A DNA stretch of 64,000 nt. Source: Rhynochetos jubatus. Taxonomy: Eukaryota > Chordata > Aves > Eurypygiformes > Rhynochetidae. Below the pieces are notes generated by a model. The model ran no database searches, had not been told where the DNA came from, and saw nothing but the letters and a program-made list of their open reading frames with translations. The position numbers were made by a program, and so were the translations under genes. The first letter of the stretch is position 1, and each line of letters begins with the position of its first letter. Shown here piece after piece: positions 52,901-63,639 of the stretch. The DNA is taken from the NCBI GenBank assembly GCA_027574665.1, contig CM050654.1, positions 37,901,722-37,965,721 of the forward strand. Direction: 5' to 3'.

Positions 52901-55900
52901 GGAGCAAAAGCAAACCCCAAGAAGTACATGTAGTTTACTCACCTTAGGAAGATAAGGGCAAACAAAACCTCTCAGGCAGGGAGTGAAGGAACTTCAAACC
53001 AAGCCTCATAACATAGCTTGGCTGAGGACTCCTGGGGCAGAAAACTGATGACTGTGCTTCTGACAAATTACGTGATGCTAGCCCCGAAATTTGCTCTTTC
53101 CTTTCTTCTCATCCGTCTTCAATTTGATAGATATCATACTGTAAATTTAGGTTGACTTTATGAATAGCTTTCGGAGGACAAAAAGCACTTGTTCCAGCAC
53201 ATGTGCCTATCACTTTATTTTCTGCCTCACTTCAAACAACAGGTTGCCCGATTATTTTAAAACTGTTGGTATGAACACTGACAATGCAAATAATGTCACT
53301 AGAAAAACAAGCCATAGAAATTTAATAATCACACATTTTACTGATGGACAAGTGCCTCAGATGCATTTCTCCTCCTCACATATAATTTTATTATTAGTTA
53401 ACGTGAGAAATATTTATTTCTTACCCTATAGGTCTAAATTGAAAAGTTCCTGTACCCTCTGGAAAAAAAAAAAGTGCTCAAAAGGAAATGGTAAAAAACA
53501 TTACTCCTCCTAAATAAGATACCAGTCAATCTAAACTATCCCCCGCACCCCGAATATTGGTGACAACAGCTGAAGACAAACCTTGCGCTATCCTTCTCCC
53601 TACGCTTCAAGATTACGAATGTTTCGTAAGCATTTCGTGACAGGCCCTAGTTTCTCCTCCCCGAAAAGCTGTCTCCAACACCTATATATCACAAACACAG
53701 TTAAGATATACCCTGTGATCTGAATTAATGGGAGCCCGGCAGCAGCTACAATTCCTGCTTGCGGGGTGAGTTTATGAGTGTCAGGTCTTTTGCCATGTGA
53801 ATATATCTGGAACTCCTGCTACAGAGATTCTGCCCAGTGTATTTATCTTCAGAAAAGTACTTTGAAATTTATTTGTACAAAAATCTGACATTTCTTACCT
53901 AAGATAATTCCTTAAAGAGTTTTATTACCTGTAGCAGGGCAAAATAATCAGGTATTCACACTAATCAAGAGAAAGATAATAAAAATTAGTGAATAAAAGT
54001 GCAAAGGGATGCTCATAGTAAGAGCTTAAATGCTTGTTTTCTCAATAGAGGGCAGCCTCCAAACACTATCAGTAGGCAACAACAACAGCAGGCAACAATA
54101 AATACCATGTAACCCAAATCCTTGGAAAGTACGACATATCTTTCCCAGACCATTCCATCACATCCCCTATGACACTGACGGTAGCTGTTTTCATCAGGTG
54201 TGTGAAGCCCCGAACATGAGCCGGTGAACCATCATCCTAACTAACTGGGCCTCATAACTACCACGATCTTGTTTACAGTATGACATAGCTGTATGCCTAC
54301 TGCACTTCGTGCATTTTATTAGGCTACAGGATCATAGAAAAACTGAAATACTGGCGTTATAATCTTTAATCCTCTCTCTCATAAGGAAGATTAAAAATAA
54401 CTCCACGCTGCCACTATTCAAAATTTCATTTCCTACAGTAAACATGGTTTCTGTGACCTTGAAGAAAGGATATGTATTCACAACACTTGCATAAACAGGA
54501 AAACTAACCAGCATTTGTATTCGGAGAGGCCATAACGGACCAAGCCTTGATTTTGCCAGTAAGGAACGTTATCCAACGTTTTGTCTCAGAAAATGAATAC
54601 TGCAACTTCAAACTGAAATACTGATGGGGAGCAGACAAGACAAACATCACTCCTTAGCGGACAGGAGCACAACACTCTATACAAACCATGGTATACAAAC
54701 ATAATGATCTGTTATCATGTATTATCATCATCTACAGTCAAACATTTACATTCTGAACTTAATTTGTCACATTAGACAATGCAGATACCTTAACAATGGT
54801 GTTCATTTGTGCATTCTGGCCTAAAAAATCTCTTTAGCAACCGCCCATAAAAGATGGGGTGAAATCACATTACTCAAAGGTCTTCCGCTGCTCTATCCCC
54901 CTGCCAGCCACCTTTAATTTGCTTCGCTGCAATAGGGCTTTGTGACAGAAAGTTATTAAATCACCAAGCCCATGACTTCTTAGTCTTGACAGCAGAACAG
55001 ACTAAATGACCTTGGCTAATTTCAATGAGCCACATCATGCTCTATTAAGGCAAAAAGATGGGAAAGAGAGTAATATACAAAACAATTGGATGTTTGGATG
55101 GTGAAAGGAGATGGAGATACAAGAAAAACAAAAAAGCAAAGTATGCCTTCGCCCAGACAAATGTAGTTATTTACTAGTAGTTCGGTTCCAAAGCAAAACC
55201 ACCTACAGTCATCTTATTTCAGTGCCCACATTTGCTTCTCTCTTACAACCACAAGCAAAAAGCTTGACGCGGAACACAGAGCGGTTGCAGAGGGAATAAT
55301 TTTCAGTGTTTCCTGGTTTCAGCAGCCCCAGTGGTATCTCATGAGCATTGTGAGACTCCTGGGGATTCAAAGTTTCAGTAGCCGGATGTGACACTTTGTA
55401 CATCAGTGTCTTAAAGGATGACTGACGCAAAGCTTGTCGGAATAAACGAAATGAGTTTACAGGGATTCCTTATGCAGGTGTGCACTACTTACAGGAACAG
55501 TCTCTCATGTGAAAAAGGTGGGAATATTTCTAATTCTACACAATTTTATATTTTATTTGTTCCCTTGTTAGTCTTCATGTGAATGAAAGAAAAACAGAAA
55601 AGAAGGAAGAAAAGAGGTTAAGTCTAGGATGTAAACGTAGTTCCATAACTTTCAGTTTTATAATTTTGCCTCATTCCTGAAAGGTCTGAATATTCCATAT
55701 AATTCTGAAATTCGTATTTTTCCCTCTGGTAAACACTACTTAAAATTTCCCAGTGTTCCATTAGTAGAAGTGCCAGAATAAAAACATGATTCAATAACAG
55801 CAGCATTTATCTTCGTCTTACGATAATAATTCATTCAAAAAGCCTAAACAGAAAAATACTACTCTGATGACAGGCACTATAAACAGAACAGCTCTCCGGC

Positions 55901-56082
55901 CAAGTCTTTTGTATTTGTGTTTTCCATTTTTTTTAATGCTAAATGATACAGTTTTCCTTTATATATTTTATTGACTAGAACTTATGGCTCAAATAATGGT
56001 TCACAAAGATCCAAATAATCCAAAGACTTGGAAGGTTTCTATGAGATCTGTTAAGGTCACTAAAACTTTCAGCTTTAATTTA

Positions 56083-56172
56083 AAACAAACAAACAAACAA
56101 ATGAACAAAAAAACCTCAAAACTAACAAAAACAAACAAAAACCAACCAAACAAAAAAACCAACCCACCCACA
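56083..56172 (+). repeat. A-rich (AAAC)n simple repeat
   Basis: (AAAC)4 followed by ATGAACAAAAAAACC and irregular AAAC/AACC units to about 56172. The frame at 55984-56196 is largely translated repeat. Confidence 0.85.
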
Positions 56173-56276
56173 AAGTATCTCAAGGAACCTCTGTGATCTC
56201 TCCTAAATGTTCTTAGTCTTGATAAAGCTAAACATGTGTTGGGTTACATGCAGTTAATGTATCAAACCAAATTTGA

Positions 56277-56299
56277 GGTGACTTGCATAAGGAGTCACC
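56277..56299. repeat. Small inverted repeat GGTGACT / AGTCACC
   Basis: GGTGACT (56277-56283) and AGTCACC (56293-56299) flank nine bases. A further GGTGACTC at 56404-56411 pairs with GAGTCACC at 56292-56299, so the middle arm could pair either way. This sits at the edge of a GC-rich patch. Confidence 0.55.
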
Positions 56300-57389
56300 A
56301 GGCCCACAGGTAACGCAGACTCTCCTGCACGCCCAGGCTCGCCTTGCCAACGGTGCTAGGGAGGCAGCCGGGTAGGGAGGGGTGCAGGCAACTACCGTGT
56401 GTAGGGTGACTCGCCAAACAGCAAGGGGCTCTAACGGATGTCACAGCTTGCTACTATGATTGATTTCAATATGAGGCGGTGTAAGCAATCTGAATAATCA
56501 GTATTTCAGATGGGAAAAGATACAGTCAGATTTTTCATGCCACTCTGACCTCAGTTGGGAGCTGCTGTGATTCAGAGCCAGGAAGAGCAACGTACAGCAT
56601 ATCCTGCATGTAAGGGATGAGATACTGGCCAGATACTACTGATCATATTGGTGACTGTATGGGAGAAAGTGTCCCCAAAACCCTGCTCGCTCCTTCACAC
56701 TTCAGGTGTTCAGCATGAGTACAGACTTCTAGGGAATCCCTACAGCATTTCCCAAAGCATTGGGTTGTCTATCCTCAAACCCAAGCAGTACAGACCATAA
56801 TCTATGTCAACGCTGTGACAGAAGACTATTTAATGAGATCCCAATGTACTCTATCATTAATGTGTCCATTGGAGAAGAGTACATGCAGGCTATTAATGTT
56901 GTTGTTATTTTTTCTTGGCAGCTAGGATGGATAATCTTGCTGCAGTATTCCCACTGCATAATACAACACAATTTATAGAAATGCAATCGATACTGCAGTA
57001 GAATGCAAAATATGCTTCAATTTGAAGTCAAAGCACCAGCATGTAATTAGTGCCTTCACTGGGCTCTTACCTGGGCCTCTTTTAATTCCGTGTCAATTTT
57101 GCTTCTCAGTAATTGATCTAAAAATGTTCCATTTTATGATAAATTGGCATAAGCCAAATATACACGGAGTATTTGTGCCAGCATTTTTTTTCAGTGTTCT
57201 TTTAGTATTTTCAGCTGAAATAACTAGAATTTCAGCATAACTAGTGCTGTAGCTATTAATAACAACTTATCCCTTAAGTTATTGAAGTGAAAAAGGACAT
57301 TTCTATATTCTGTAAAAGTTCTAGTTTTCTATAGCTCTAACTCAGAGACCGACCAAAACCTAATTTTGGCATATCATATTCAATTTTTT

Positions 57390-57409
57390 GCCATATAGAT
57401 CTATATGGC
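57390..57409. repeat. Perfect 20-bp palindrome
   Basis: GCCATATAGA followed directly by its exact reverse complement TCTATATGGC, with no spacer. A single perfect 20-bp palindrome is expected roughly 0.06 times in 64 kb of random sequence, somewhat more in AT-rich DNA. It contains CCATATAGAT-type half sites loosely like an A/T-rich MADS-type site, which is only a resemblance. Confidence 0.8.
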
Positions 57410-57605
57410 CTGATTTATAAAACTGTACAGATCACCTCTGCAGCCCTATAAAAAAATCTTCTCTAAGATTCATGGGAATGTGATTATAATCCTTTACAAA
57501 TTATCTTAAGGATATATCTAATCCATTACCTACTCAAGACCAGGTTACTCCATCTAATCTGTGATGGATATTTAGGAACTAATCTATTCCTAAAATCTTC
57601 AGGGG

Positions 57606-57636
57606 AAAAAAAAAAAAGAAACCAAAAAAACAAAAC
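57606..57636 (+). repeat. A-rich low-complexity tract
   Basis: A12, then GAAACC, A7, CAAAACC. A simple A-rich tract about 200 bp after the 20-bp palindrome. Confidence 0.75.
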
Positions 57637-60111
57637 CAGACATATTTTAACCTTCAAAAGACCACAAAGTCAGAGGCTGGAGCAAGCTGTAGGCAGATGA
57701 CACATGCTTTAACTGACCACAGCCAGTCCCAGTCCCGTACCAGCAATGCTCCCAATGAGTTCAAGGGCTTGCCGATATGGGCCTGGGACAAACCATAGAA
57801 AGGAAAGACTTAGAGATAAATAGCTCAGCTTGCAAGAATTCGGGGCCTCCCCTGTGGCAGAAGACTTCTCAGCTCATTGCATGGCTGAGCTTTAAAAGTG
57901 GCTGAAAACCCCGTTGAAATAAAGCCCTGGCTCTCAAAAGAAACCTGAATAACTGAGTTCAAGTAAGAAGCTTAATTGTTCAGAGCAGCTCCGGATCAGT
58001 CTTCTACCAGAACTGCTAAAGGTTGGGTCTAGTTCTGGCATTGGTAAATTCTATCTGAGCCTTATCATCCTCCAAACAGGTGATGGGCACCAGCTCCCCC
58101 TGTCAGGACTGGGTCATGGACAAATTATCTGATGAATCTCAGCTGAACAGCCCCAGACTAGGATTACAGGAGGGCTTAGTATATAGTTTCATCCCTTGCT
58201 CATTTAGCTTCTCTAAAGCATTCTTTAGTAAAAAAATAGCAAAATCAACAAAACCAGATGTCTTATCACTATTACATGCTGTGAGTTTCAGTGAACTACA
58301 CACACCTTCTCCTCTGAAGGACACTGAAACACATAATGTGAAACAACCATACATAATAAAACATTTTTTATTTCATATTGCCACAACCCCTCCTGAATTT
58401 ATGCATTACATTCACCAGCAAAAATGTGTATGTGCCTGAAATAAAAGCCGATGAGACAGGAATGTCATTGTATTTACTACTATTTCCTCGAAATTTCACA
58501 TACATTGCCATCTCACATGGCAGAGAAGGTCCTATTTTTACTTGCCAGGGAAAGGTGCAGGCCTGAATATATGTCTCAAAGATCATAATATGATGGATTA
58601 ACATAAAAATGTTAAATTTAGAAAAAGGAATTAGAACAGTTCCAGTTACTGAATGCTTATGCTCCATTAGTTCTTAAGCACTACTAGAAGCTTTCACCCT
58701 TGTGGAGTTGTAACCTGTACGCTGAAATGGTCTTTGCCATGGTCACACCGCCTGTACTTCATATCATAACATTTTCCAGGTGCATAGACCGTGACTTATT
58801 TACACAGCACTGTCAGGGTTGCTAGCCAGAGATTATTTTTAACAGTCAGCTCTGTGACCCACTGAGTTATTTGCAATTAAACATTAAAAACTTCCATTAT
58901 CTTCTTGATCAATCAAAAATTTCATGTGGACAATGCTAATTGAAGAGGAACATACTCAGAATGCCATTTTTGTTACTATTAACTACTTGGATAGGTTTCT
59001 GAAGCAACAATGCAGCTTTTCAACACCCAGATGATCTGAACAAGACTTGTATATTCAGGACTTAGTAAGTACAGCAGCATTACTCCACAGTTACCCATGC
59101 GTGCTTCTGACATATGGATAGAGAGAAAGAATAATTACGACGATGCTGCATTCATACCAAATACCTAATACACAGGGATGTATCACCATGGCACGTTAGC
59201 GGCAGTTGCTAGTATCAAACCACAGGTTCATAATGTATAGTTTTCTATATTCTTTGGCTTTGCTGATAGATAATTTCAAGAACTGCCTCTAAGAAGAAAG
59301 TCAAAATATGTAATCGCTACAAACATTAACAGGTTTTTAACCATTTACTAGATGAGGTACTGGGAGACAACTTTAAATTCTTAATAAAATATAATATAAA
59401 AGAACTTCCTTATCTATGTGTTCTGTGTGGTTTACACCAAATGGTTGTTTAGCGTATTTTACTAAATTCTACGGTCATTTATTGGAGCAGTCATTAATGT
59501 TACCATTGGGAAGTTTGCCTATTCATATATGATAATGAAGAAAGGAGTGGGAATCAACATGTACCTTACATGGCATATCTGAGAATAAATTAAAAGGGCA
59601 TGAATAAGGATTAGGTATTTTATGTGCTATCATATTCCAAAGTATAGGCTACATATACAAAATGCTATCTATGAAAACCAAACATATTTAATTTACACTA
59701 CCATAGGATTTATTTTTAGTCTATTTATTTTTTCTGATTGCATTAATATCCTAATTTAAAGAGTAAAAATACAAGAGCGCTATAATACAGTAATTATTCA
59801 ACACTGGAAGTTTTTAATCCTCTCTCATTTAATCCAGAGTCATTTATACAAATATACGAAATATTGAGGAATATACATTTAAACAGCGCTTAATGGATTA
59901 ATACTGTTCTCTGAAACACACTCATCTGCCACTTTTGTGATGCTCACTGAGCAAGGACTATACAGAAGTAGAGCCTTCAGAGAAGAAATTATTCCTATCA
60001 CTGTGAATAAGAATTGCCATATATTTTATGACAGCCTCACCTGGTCGTATAAAAATAACTATTTATAGGTTTGTGAAGTCAGCACTATTACACTGACTAA
60101 TTCCAGCTGGC

Positions 60112-60134
60112 TTTTTTTTCTTTTTTTTTTTTTT
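60112..60134 (+). repeat. Poly-T tract, interrupted (~23 bp)
   Basis: T8, C, then T14, and further T-rich sequence to about 60160. Simple repeat in the downstream intron, about 0.9 kb beyond the exon's donor. Confidence 0.85.
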
Positions 60135-61040
60135 AATTTTCTTTCTTATTTCTTTTATAATATGGCTTATTCTCAGTGCAGGCCTAGATTTTACAATGAC
60201 AATTCTGGAAATCTGTCCACATGAACTTTCAAATTCTAATTTAACTTTCTGAACTATACCATTCATTGTATCCTTTACTGTACACTGTCACATCGGATTG
60301 TGGCAGAAGTCCCAGGACCTATTCCTGAATATCTGGGTCTGTACGTGAGATCTCTTGAGGATCACCAACAATCATCTGCCTAGCAGTAAAGTCCAGTGAT
60401 TGAGAATAACTGACATTTTAATGACTCATGATATTCACATTTGGCCTTAATATGGCAGCCTTATAACTACCCCCAAGGCAAACCTTAATAAGACTCCTGC
60501 TTAATAGAACTGATACTAAAAAACGTGACCTCCTCCAACTTCTACTCATTGCCAGAATTTGGTAACTACACTCTATAAACAGGGGATTGTAAGAACTAAA
60601 TTATCCCAAAAGCAAGTCCCAAGTGCAAAAGAATACTCATAGCAAAACTGATGTCCTTTTCAGTCGTCTTCTTTGGCTTTTTTACTTAAACAAAAGTTAT
60701 AAGGAAAAAAAATTATTCTGACCAACAGTGTGCTGCCCAACCTTTGCTCCCTAAGAACGGGCTTCATCATCCTTCTTTTGGTATAACCATTTCCACCCCA
60801 CACGGTTAGAAATCATTAAGATGTCTGAAAACCTGTATGAGGTTTTTACCTGCGTTTGCTTCACACAAAATATTTTCAAAATGAACTTGAAGCATACATT
60901 AAATCATGTCTGCCAATCCACTTTTGTTTTGTATGTATTCACAAGAATAAGAAACTTCTGGTTTTCTTTGAATGCAAAACAAACACAAAAAAAAAAGGCA
61001 AGCAGACGACTTCAGGTTAAAGCATTTTTCCTCAGCAAAT

Positions 61041-61048
61041 TCACTTAC
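61041..61048 (-). promoter_or_regulatory. LRP1B: 5' splice site (donor) of the LRP1B exon
   Basis: Minus-strand sequence is TGCCGGG then GTAAGTGA. The intron side is a near-perfect vertebrate donor. A GT one base earlier is not available, so the exon end is fixed at 61049. The last exon G starts a codon that in human LRP1B is Glu. Confidence 0.87.
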
Positions 61049-61186
61049 CCCGGCAATGCACTCCTTCGTCATACCCATCAGAACAGTCATAAACACCGTT
61101 GCAGAGCTGGGACAAGTGAATGCATTTGTTTGTACCGATGCAGCTAACGTAATTCGGGGTGCACTTGAGATCCGCTTCCTCGGGAC
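61049..61186 (-). CDS. LRP1B: LRP1B internal exon (probable exon 3): LDL-receptor class A module 2
   Basis: Seen: on the minus strand a 138-bp open segment lies between a consensus acceptor (T-rich tract then TAG) and donor (GTAAGTGA). It is phase 1 at both ends, so it adds 46 codons without changing frame. It gives 45 complete residues from PEEADLKC to GVHCR, completes a Cys codon at its start and begins a probable Glu codon at its end. Six cysteines (residues 8, 15, 21, 28, 34, 44) and the acidic calcium-site cluster (Asp33, Asp36, Asp39, Glu40) make a full LDLa module. Known: LRP1B is a giant type I membrane endocytic receptor, and its N-terminal LDLa pair belongs to ligand-binding cluster I. 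From memory, human LRP1B module 2 shares [14 protein letters not shown] and DGYDEGVHC, about 33 of 46 positions; LRP1 is clearly less similar here. Asn29 replaces the commoner Asp, as in human LRP1B. Inferred: exon 3, from human gene structure. No flanking exon is in the window. Confidence 0.92.
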
Positions 61187-61231
61187 CTAAAAAATACACA
61201 AAAAAAATCTTATACATATTTTTGCCTGTAC
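61187..61231 (-). promoter_or_regulatory. LRP1B: 3' splice site (acceptor) of the LRP1B exon
   Basis: Read on the minus strand, the bases before the exon are a run of eight T, then GTGTA, then TTTTTTAG directly at the exon edge. This is a strong pyrimidine tract with a consensus AG. A branch-point adenine may lie in the TATAAGA just before the tract, but that is a guess. The AG position leaves GT as the first two exon bases, completing a Cys codon (TGT) if the previous exon ends in T. Confidence 0.85.
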
Positions 61232-62975
61232 AAAAAGGCTAAGATATTTCTATATTGCATTTACATGTTAAAGCTAAGGGCAACACTCCACATATTAGTC
61301 CATTTTGCACATTTTTAGCGCATTAACATTGCTGTATTTAGGAGAATTTATATCTCAAAAAAAATGATTAGTGCAATTGAAAGGAAATCAATGGGTCCAT
61401 CAATTTAGGAAGATTCTTTTCTAAAATAAAAGTCGTTTACAGATGTTAAAACTAAGCTTTAGAAACATATAAAATTATCATAAAATTTTCAACTGCCTTT
61501 TGAATATCATATCAAGACTCATATCAAGAGTAATAGGTACCAGTATTTACATTCACTGCTGCAAAATATAATTTTAGATATTTGTAAAATTATATATAAT
61601 TAGATATCACATTTATTATTACATATAATTAGATATTACACTTAGAGATTTATGAAATTACATATTTATGGCTGCATTAGATCAGAGAAACTGCTCCTCC
61701 AGCCCCAGAATCTGCCGCTGAAACTGTGCAGTACAAGATGGTATGGAGAGGATAAGGACGGTGGGACACCATCCCAGCTGCAATCACTCCGTGTCCCCTT
61801 ATCTGTCAAGTGTTAAGTACAGGGATTTTTTGAGGAAGTTCAGGGAGTTTTGGGGATCTCTTTTTTCTTTGTAAGAGAGGGTTATGACAGATAAAAAACC
61901 CACAAGCAATTTCACATGATAAAGACTCTGAGATTTTTGACTCACTGCAAAGAACATTCGGAAATCTGAAGGGTTTAACTCATTTAGAGGATGAATCGTA
62001 ATTTATACACAGTGTCCGACTGGCTACAGACTGAAGGTGTGGAAATTCTTCAGGAAACAACTTAAAGCTCCTTGATTGCATGTGTTGGAGCCTTGAGTCT
62101 GTGCTAAACTTTGACAGCTCGTAACAGTCCTCCAGGGAAATATACCCTAGGATGCACTCAGGAGCAATATGCTTTCACCTTCTTGGAGGCACTAACTCTG
62201 AGACAAAGGACAGAAATCACAGGCGGCAGCTGAAAGCTTCCTTCTAAGTGTGAAAATCTAATCTCTGGCAGATCTCACCTCTCGAAGTCAGCAGGACAAA
62301 GCAAAGGAGAGCTCAGGGGGGAACGTACAATTTTTAAACAAATACAGGCAGTCGTCAGCACAGCCTGCTAAATAAAAATCCTAACGTAAAGTACTTGTCC
62401 CAAGTATAAAAGTTTAATTAGAAATTTCCACTGCCGTGCCACACGTCGGGAAGCTGTCCACCTTTTGGAATGGGCACAACAAAAACCAATTCTCAGCAGT
62501 TTGCAATGCATTTGCCTGTACAAGGGTGTTCTTTTACAGAACTCCCCTTAGCCCGGGCACTCCCCTTCCCCCAAAGGAACAAGCGCCCCTAAAACATGTG
62601 CATCCACTGGGCAGAAAGGGATGATGTTCCGCATCCTGCTTCCCTCCTCTGACCCTTCCAGCTTCACACCTTGCACACATGGAGCGACACCAATTATAGC
62701 CTCGATGTATCACTGATTAACACAAACATAGCACACTGACACAAGGGAAAAAAGCAATGGTATGGGGATGAATGTACTCTGTCTCAAAAAAAATTAGGTG
62801 CTTCTAGGAAGAAAAAAGCACGTATTTGTTATTATAGCCATAGGCTACACCCAGTTTATCCAGAAAATTGCATTACTAAGCTAAGGGTAAGGGGGCTAAA
62901 TACCCTGTGAACTTGAAGAAAAGAAACTCCTGTTCTCATTATGCTCTAGGTTAAACAAGTGCTTAGAAAATGTAG
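61232..62975. other. LRP1B: LRP1B upstream intron (about intron 2), near part
   Basis: Intron between the exon's acceptor region and the solo LTR. AT-rich near the exon, including the 29-bp duplication at 61.6 kb, then of mixed composition. No gene or element recognised. Confidence 0.6.
61594..61644. repeat. AT-rich 29-bp tandem duplication in the upstream intron
   Basis: A 22-bp core, ATATAATTAGATAT then CACATTTA (61594-61615), recurs 29 bp later at 61623-61644 with two differences. It lies about 410 bp upstream (in transcript order) of the LRP1B exon. Confidence 0.65.
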
Positions 62976-62981
62976 AGGTAC
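62976..62981. repeat. Left target-site duplication of the solo LTR
   Basis: AGGTAC directly before the GC-rich LTR block; an identical 6-mer lies at 63634-63639. A 6-bp match by itself is weak evidence. Its position at both edges of a recognisable LTR makes it credible. Confidence 0.6.
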
Positions 62982-63017
62982 GCGTTGAGGTTGCGTGTCA
63001 AAGGTTTGGTAGCGAGG

Positions 63018-63210
63018 CTGGAGCAGGTTTGCTGGCAGGACTTGCGACCCTGGGGGCGCCAGGCTGGAGCAGGCTGCTCCTGAAGGACGGCACCCTGTGG
63101 GAGGAACCACGCTGGAGCAGTTCATGGAGAACTGCAGCCCGTGGGAAGGACTGACGTCGGAGAAGCTGATGGAGGACTGTCTCCCGTGGGAGGGACTCCA
63201 TGCTGGAGCA
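63018..63210 (+). repeat. Tandem array of ~46-bp units inside the LTR
   Basis: The nonamer CTGGAGCAG or a close variant recurs at 63018, 63064, 63112, 63157 and 63203, giving spacings of 46, 48, 45 and 46 bp. Each full unit also carries a CCTGTGGGA/CCCGTGGGA-type segment about 30 bp after the nonamer, and two carry ATGGAGRACTG. It is a diverged tandem array belonging to the LTR itself, not a later microsatellite. Confidence 0.8.
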
Positions 63211-63311
63211 GGGGCAGAGTATGAGGATCCTCCCCTGAGGAGGAGAGAGCCCCAGAGACAGTGTGTGATGGACTGACCCCAACCCCATTCCCCATCCCCC
63301 TGCATCTCTCT

Positions 63312-63370
63312 GGGGGGGAGGAGGGAGAGAAATGGGGAGCAAAGCTGAGCCTGGGAAGAGGGGTGGGGGG
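63312..63370 (+). repeat. G-rich segment of the LTR, potential G-quadruplex
   Basis: G runs of 7, 3, 4, 3, 4 and 6 within about 60 bp, inside the solo LTR. G-rich stretches before an AT-rich part are common in avian LTRs. No function is shown here. Confidence 0.6.
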
Positions 63371-63633
63371 AAGGAGTTTTAAGATTTGTTTTTTATTTCT
63401 CATTATCCTACTCTGATTTGATCGATAGTAAATTAATATTCCCCAAGTCGAGTCTGGTTTGTCCATGATGGTAATTGCTGCGTGATCCCTCCCTGTCCTT
63501 ACTTCAACCCAGGAGCCTTTCCTTAGACTTTCTCCCCCCTGCCCAGCTGAGGAGGGCAGGGACAGAGCAGCTTTGGGGGCACCTGACCGCCAGCCAGGGT
63601 ACTAAAACGCTTCACCCGCTAAAACCCACTGCA

Positions 63634-63639
63634 AGGTAC
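63634..63639. repeat. Right target-site duplication of the solo LTR
   Basis: AGGTAC directly after the terminal CA of the LTR. The wider string GGTACTAAAAC also occurs at 63598-63608, inside the proposed 3' end, so the exact right edge could have been blurred by a small local duplication. Confidence 0.55.

Larger units (their letters stand above)
49995..61040. other. LRP1B: LRP1B downstream intron, part nearest the exon: no gene recognised
   Basis: About 11 kb of AT-rich unique intron directly following the exon in transcript order. It holds the AAAC tract (56.1 kb), a GC-rich patch with small inverted repeats (56277-56460), the 20-bp palindrome (57390) and poly-T (60112). The frame at 52540-52947 (135 codons, plus) resembles no family I know. 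No interspersed element is recognisable. Confidence 0.6.
62982..63633 (+). mobile_element. Solo LTR of an avian endogenous retrovirus (probably class II, ERVK-like), fossil
   Basis: Seen: a GC-rich block of about 650 bp in AT-rich intron, flanked on both sides by the 6-bp direct repeat AGGTAC (62976-62981 and 63634-63639) and ending in CA. Its 5' half carries tandem CTGGAGCAG / CCCGTGGGA units. Its middle is G-rich, followed by an AT-rich stretch near 63376-63440, and its 3' part has the GGCACCTGACC...CCAGCCAGGGT stretch that I recognise from LTRs widespread in bird genomes. Known: 6-bp target duplications are typical of class II (ERVK-like) retroviruses, and solo LTRs arise by recombination between two LTRs. 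No retroviral gene is beside it, so this is a non-coding fossil. Strand is my reading of the usual consensus direction. The 5' edge is less sure than the 3' edge because the first two bases are not TG. Short open frames crossing it are not genes. Probably of moderate age. Confidence 0.75.

Noticed and set aside
52540-52947. 135-codon open frame, plus strand, sharing SRWD-x-TYP-x-SQ with the frame at 31194-31583
   Set aside because: At DNA level the match is a 13-base identity (TCCAGGTGGGACT) plus weak similarity for about 20 bases, which is expected by chance in 64 kb. No longer alignment extends either way.
62946-63466. Three overlapping minus-strand frames of 114-119 codons
   Set aside because: Ser/Pro-rich translations of the LTR tandem units and G-rich part; no gene.
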